Shown here: positions 60,783-64,000 of the stretch, in pieces
How the letters are laid out: each line of letters begins with the position of its first letter
Numbering within the stretch: the first letter of the stretch is position 1
Origin: Anaerolineaceae bacterium UBA6073
GTDB taxonomy: Bacteria > Chloroflexota > Anaerolineae > Anaerolineales > Anaerolineaceae
Assembly: GCA_002436085.1 (NCBI GenBank)
Contig: DIXT01000030.1
Coordinates: 65,260-129,259 of the forward strand
Length of the DNA: 64,000 bases
Reading direction: 5' to 3'
Position numbers and translations under genes: made by a program
The notes under the pieces: generated by a model
Database searches by the model: none
What the model saw: only the letters and a program-made list of their open reading frames with translations
What the model was told of the DNA's origin: nothing

Positions 60783-62048
60783 ATGACAGCGAATAAATTG
60801 GCACGCGGCGTGGCAGTTGCCGGAGTTGGAATGAGTAAGTTCGGAGTTTTCCCGGATAAGTCCTCGCGGGACTTGTTTGTGGAAGCTTATCAGGAGTTGC
60901 ACTCTACGGTCGAAAAAGGATTGCCCCCCAAGGATATTGAAGCCTTTTATCTGGGAAACTTCAGCGCTGACCAGTTCGAGAAACAAGGGCATCTCGCTCC
61001 GATCGTTGCCAGCTGGATCGGCCTCTCGCCGGTTGCCAGCGTGCGCATGGAAGACGCCTGCGCGAGCGGCAGCGTAGCGCTCCGTCAGGGCATCCTGGCG
61101 ATCGCGTCCGGGCAGTATGACGTGGTGCTGGTGGGCGGTCTGGAAAAGATGACCGACCTGCCGACCGCCGCAGTGACAGACGCGCTGGCTTCCGCAGCGG
61201 ATACGATGTTCGAGATTCCAGCCGGCTTCACTTTCCCTGGTTTTTACGCTGCCATGGCCACTGCTTATATGGAAAAGTATCAGGCCGACCCGGACGCATT
61301 CCTGCGTGTGGGCATCAAGAACCACGAAAACGGCGCTCTGAACGAAAAAGCCCAGTTTAACCAGACCATCAAGGACGTGATGGCGGGCAAAAAGGCTAAA
61401 GCTGAACAAAAGGGATTGCCCGTGCCCACCTGGGAAAGCGAAATGGACTTCATGCGCGACCCCAAGGCAAATCCGATGATTGCCTGGCCGCTGCGCTTGT
61501 TTGACTGTTCCCCCGTTTCGGACGGAGCCGCGGCGGTTCTGCTGGTCAGCGAAGATTTGGTATCCAAATACACCGATCACCCGATTTACATCGCCGGCAG
61601 TGGTCAGGCCAGCGACGGCGCCCTGGCTGAACGGGAATCACTCTCGGAAGTCCCCTCCGCGGCCAAGGCTGCTGAGCAGGCATACACGATGGCTGGCATC
61701 AGCGCTGCGGACATTGACTTCGCGGAAGTGCACGATTGCTTTACCATCGCGGAAATCATGGCGAGCGAAGACCTTGGCTTTTTCCCGCGCGGGGAAGGCT
61801 GGAAAGCAGCCATGGAAGGCAAAACCGCACGCCTGGGCGAACATCCCATTAACACCAGCGGGGGCTTGAAAGCGAAGGGTCATCCTGTGGGCGCCTCCGG
61901 CGTGGCGCAGGTTGTGGAAGTCTGGAAGCAGCTAAACAGCGTTGCCGGGGCGCGTCAGCTCCCGGGCGAGCTGCGGTATGCGCTCACGCACAACGTCGGC
62001 GGAACCGGCCAGACCACCGTAGTGCATATTTTTGAAAAGAGGAGCTGA
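60783..62048 (+). CDS. thiolase, SCP2/acetyl-CoA acetyltransferase-like
   Basis: 421 residues. Active-site Cys93 in EDACASGS, His in VHDCFTIAE (about residue 321), GHPVGASG with the second His, and the final HNVGGTG where classical biosynthetic thiolases have a second Cys. This is the SCP2-type pattern, which usually works with a DUF35 partner. Makes or cleaves a 3-oxoacyl-CoA. The DUF35 gene follows after one base. Confidence 0.88.
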   Translation: MTANKLARGVAVAGVGMSKFGVFPDKSSRDLFVEAYQELHSTVEKGLPPKDIEAFYLGNFSADQFEKQGHLAPIVASWIGLSPVASVRMEDACASGSVALRQGILAIASGQYDVVLVGGLEKMTDLPTAAVTDALASAADTMFEIPAGFTFPGFYAAMATAYMEKYQADPDAFLRVGIKNHENGALNEKAQFNQTIKDVMAGKKAKAEQKGLPVPTWESEMDFMRDPKANPMIAWPLRLFDCSPVSDGAAAVLLVSEDLVSKYTDHPIYIAGSGQASDGALAERESLSEVPSAAKAAEQAYTMAGISAADIDFAEVHDCFTIAEIMASEDLGFFPRGEGWKAAMEGKTARLGEHPINTSGGLKAKGHPVGASGVAQVVEVWKQLNSVAGARQLPGELRYALTHNVGGTGQTTVVHIFEKRS

Positions 62049-62049
62049 G

Positions 62050-62466
62050 ATGAGCGGCTGTAAACTTGAAACCAAAACTTTCTATCAGGCGATTGACAAT
62101 GAGGTGCTCATCGGTTCGCGCTGCCTGAGCTGCGGACACATCAGCATCCCACAGCGCTACATTTGCTCCCGCTGCCACTCAACCGAAGCTGAACGGCTCG
62201 AATTTGTCGGGACAGGTAAACTGGCAGCCTTTACGGTCATTTACGTACCCGCCACGGAGATGGTGAAAGCCGGCTATGACAGCAAGAATCCGTACATGGT
62301 AGGAATTGTCACACTGGACGAAGGTCCGCGCATCAGCGCCCAGATCCTGGGAATGGACTTGACAGACCCTGCTAAAATTAAGATTGGTACTCCATTGAAG
62401 ATGAAGGTAATTGAGCGTGGACCCGAGGGACAGACCAAAAAGTTCCTTGCGTTTGAACCGCTTTAA
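62050..62466 (+). CDS. DUF35 OB-fold protein with zinc ribbon, thiolase partner
   Basis: 138 residues. A rubredoxin-like zinc ribbon with C25, C28, C39 and C42 (CLSCG, CSRCH), then an OB-fold (GKLAAFTVIYVPA, YMVGIVTLDEGPRISAQI). Such proteins form complexes with SCP2-type thiolases, for example archaeal thiolase/HMG-CoA synthase and BbsAB. ATG after AGGAG; directly downstream of the thiolase gene. Confidence 0.88.
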   Translation: MSGCKLETKTFYQAIDNEVLIGSRCLSCGHISIPQRYICSRCHSTEAERLEFVGTGKLAAFTVIYVPATEMVKAGYDSKNPYMVGIVTLDEGPRISAQILGMDLTDPAKIKIGTPLKMKVIERGPEGQTKKFLAFEPL

Positions 62467-62483
62467 ACGGACTGAGACAAAAA

Positions 62484-63290
62484 ATGCCAGAAATTCTCGC
62501 CAATAACGTCCGGTTGTACTACGAACTGCACGGCCCCGCAGATGGGGAAGTGCTGGTGCTCTTGAACGGCATCCTGATGAGCACGTCCAGTTGGTTGTAT
62601 CAGACCCGCGCGCTGGCTGCCCACATGCGGGTGCTTCTGTATGACTGCCGCGGCATGTGGCGCTCCGAGCACCCGGCGGGACCCTACTCGCTGGAGCAGC
62701 ATGCAGATGACCTGGCAGCCTTGTTGGATGGACTGGGAATTGAACGGGCGCATATCGGCGGGATTTCCTACGGCTCAGAAATCAGCATGGTTTTTGCGCT
62801 GAAATACCCCGAAAAAACTCAATCTCTGATTGTGATTGATGGGGTCTCAGAAATCAAACCGATGCTGGCGGCGCAAACCTATCCGTGGCAGCTGGCGGCG
62901 GAGCATAACGACCCGGAAATGCTCTACTGGACCTCAGTGCACATGAACTTTTCAGCGGAATATGTGGCCAAGACCCGCCACAGCGCCGCCGAAATGATTA
63001 AGCGCTACGGCGCAGTTGACATGGCGGCTTTCGTCGAATTGATGAAAGCCTTTTACGAACTGGATATCACCGGCGAGCTGCCCAAAATCCAATGCCCCAC
63101 GCTGGTTGTGGTGGGGGAGGACGATCTGATCAAAGGGCGGGAGTACGCCCGCATTATCGCTGATCAGATTGAGGGCGCAGAATATGTGGTTATCCCGGGC
63201 TCAGGGCATGCTCTGTGTCTGGATAAGCCCGACCCGCTGAATACACTGCTGATCGGCTTTGTGCTGAAAAACCAAAAAACCAAGGAATGA
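62484..63290 (+). CDS. alpha/beta hydrolase
   Basis: 268 residues. Nucleophile Ser95 in GISYG, acid Asp in VVGEDDLI (about 213), His in GSGHAL. An oxyanion LNGILMS loop at 28-34. Possibly a thioesterase or ester hydrolase finishing the acyl-CoA operon. 17 bases after the DUF35 gene. Substrate unknown. Confidence 0.82.
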   Translation: MPEILANNVRLYYELHGPADGEVLVLLNGILMSTSSWLYQTRALAAHMRVLLYDCRGMWRSEHPAGPYSLEQHADDLAALLDGLGIERAHIGGISYGSEISMVFALKYPEKTQSLIVIDGVSEIKPMLAAQTYPWQLAAEHNDPEMLYWTSVHMNFSAEYVAKTRHSAAEMIKRYGAVDMAAFVELMKAFYELDITGELPKIQCPTLVVVGEDDLIKGREYARIIADQIEGAEYVVIPGSGHALCLDKPDPLNTLLIGFVLKNQKTKE

Positions 63291-63371
63291 CAAGGAGGTT
63301 CCCGAGACTGAATAGTATTAACCTGTTTGGAAACAACGACAACTCAAAATACTACAAGGAGAATACTTAGA

Positions 63372-64000
63372 ATGAAAAAGTCGTTAATTTTTGTTTTCTC
63401 GATCCTCATCATCGCTTCGATGGTGCTGGGCGCCTGCGCGAAAACTGAAGCCCCCGCTGAAGAACCCGCCGCTGGCGATAAACTGGCAGTTGGTATTGTG
63501 CTGCCAACCAAGGATGAACCCCGCTGGATCCAGGATGAAACCCGCTTCAAGGATGCCCTCCAGAAAGCCGGCTACACCGTGGAGATTCTGTTCAGCCAGG
63601 GCGACTCCGCCAAGGAAAAGCAGAACGTTGAAACCCTGATTTCCAAGGGCGTCAAAGTCCTGATCATCTGCCCGCAAGACAGTGCTGCTGCCGCCGCTTC
63701 CGCAGAAGCCGCCCGCGCCGCCGGCGTGAAGGTTGTCTCCTATGACCGCCTGATCACCGACACCGAAGCCGTCGATTACTATGTCACCTTCGACTCCGTC
63801 TCCGTCGGCGCCGCACAGGCCCAGTACCTGGTGGACAAAGCTGAAGGCACCGGCAACCCCCTGTACCTCTATGCTGGCGCTGCCTCCGACAACAATGCCT
63901 TCCTCTTCTTTGAAGGCGCCTGGAACGTCCTCCAGCCCAAGATCGCTGACGGCACTTTCGTCATCAAGAACTCCGCCGAAGCTGTCGCCCTGCAGGACAA
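63372..64000 (+). CDS. sugar-binding lipoprotein of an ABC importer (partial, runs off the window)
   Basis: 209 codons visible, no stop. Lipoprotein signal ending in VLGAC, an acidic linker, then a periplasmic-binding-protein type 1 fold: LAVGIVLPTKDEPRWIQDE, VEILFSQGDSAKEKQNVETL, GVKVLIICPQDS, YDRLITDTEAVDYYVTFDS. This is the ChvE/XylF-like type for aldoses such as xylose. AAGGAG eleven bases before ATG at 63372. The ATPase and permease genes would be expected beyond the window. Confidence 0.85.
   Translation, partial: MKKSLIFVFSILIIASMVLGACAKTEAPAEEPAAGDKLAVGIVLPTKDEPRWIQDETRFKDALQKAGYTVEILFSQGDSAKEKQNVETLISKGVKVLIICPQDSAAAAASAEAARAAGVKVVSYDRLITDTEAVDYYVTFDSVSVGAAQAQYLVDKAEGTGNPLYLYAGAASDNNAFLFFEGAWNVLQPKIADGTFVIKNSAEAVALQD

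Overview
The window reads as a chromosomal stretch of a moderately GC-rich anaerobe, most likely Chloroflexota, class Anaerolineae. Reasons: lipoproteins with the signal 'VLGAC' followed by Ala/Pro/Thr/Glu linkers (malE-like gene at 31264, sugar-binding gene at 63372), a secreted protease ending in 'YLPLILK', a 56-residue 'MKLSAPK' membrane protein, a CcmE of the CxxxY type, an oxygen-sensitive molybdenum hydroxylase, and feoAB. This assignment is inference from style, not from a marker gene. The standard genetic code is used; one TGA is probably read as selenocysteine.

Layout. 0.1-3.5 kb: glutamine synthetase, a membrane-anchored rhodanese whose reading frame continues through a TGA at a Cys-x-Sec position with a hairpin behind it, and a mannose-1-phosphate guanylyltransferase. 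3.5-9.5 kb: a self-contained replication/partition cassette: a 722-residue putative initiator with a DnaA-domain-I-like N-terminus and five 17-bp iterons at 33-bp spacing inside its own coding sequence, an ExeA-like AAA ATPase, ParA, ParB, two identical 16-bp parS-like palindromes, divergent promoters, and a sixth iteron copy behind parB. 9.7-17 kb: cytochrome c maturation operon ccmEFABCD, then a five-heme c-type cytochrome and a ferric-reductase-like membrane flavoprotein, which plausibly form one electron-transfer unit served by the ccm genes. 17-26.5 kb: a small membrane protein, GH25 lysozyme with SH3 domains, a double CDGSH iron-sulfur protein, a Mop-type molybdenum hydroxylase, bacterioferritin, an interrupted lipoprotein gene, a WD40-like lipoprotein and an LmbE-type deacetylase. 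26.5-30.5 kb (minus strand): SAM hydrolase plus a complete ECF vitamin-type transporter, with a terminator-like hairpin before ecfT. 30.6-35.4 kb: MarR regulator and a malEFG-type sugar importer without its ATPase. 35.8-40.1 kb (minus strand): Yip1-like protein, ABC ATPase, secreted CARDB-like protein and MacB-like permease in one operon.

40.2-46 kb: a DUF4143-type ATPase behind a perfect inverted repeat that overlaps its ribosome binding site, a DtxR-feoAB iron module with two DtxR-type boxes, and a decayed paralogue of the same ATPase keeping a degenerate copy of the inverted repeat. 46-50.6 kb: DEAD-box helicase and the TldD/PmbA protease pair. 50.9-56.1 kb: a 1724-residue subtilase. 56.2-57.1 kb: a repeat-rich island in which a GIY-YIG nuclease gene lies between perfect 29-bp inverted repeats. 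57.2-63.3 kb: an acyl-CoA operon (SDR, KAS III-like protein without its His and Asn, CoA transferase, thiolase, DUF35 protein, hydrolase) behind a 27-bp near-palindrome. The window ends inside a sugar-binding lipoprotein gene.

The observations I consider most worth following are the replication/partition cassette with origin-like iterons inside the initiator gene, the selenocysteine rhodanese, and the GIY-YIG gene flanked by inverted repeats.
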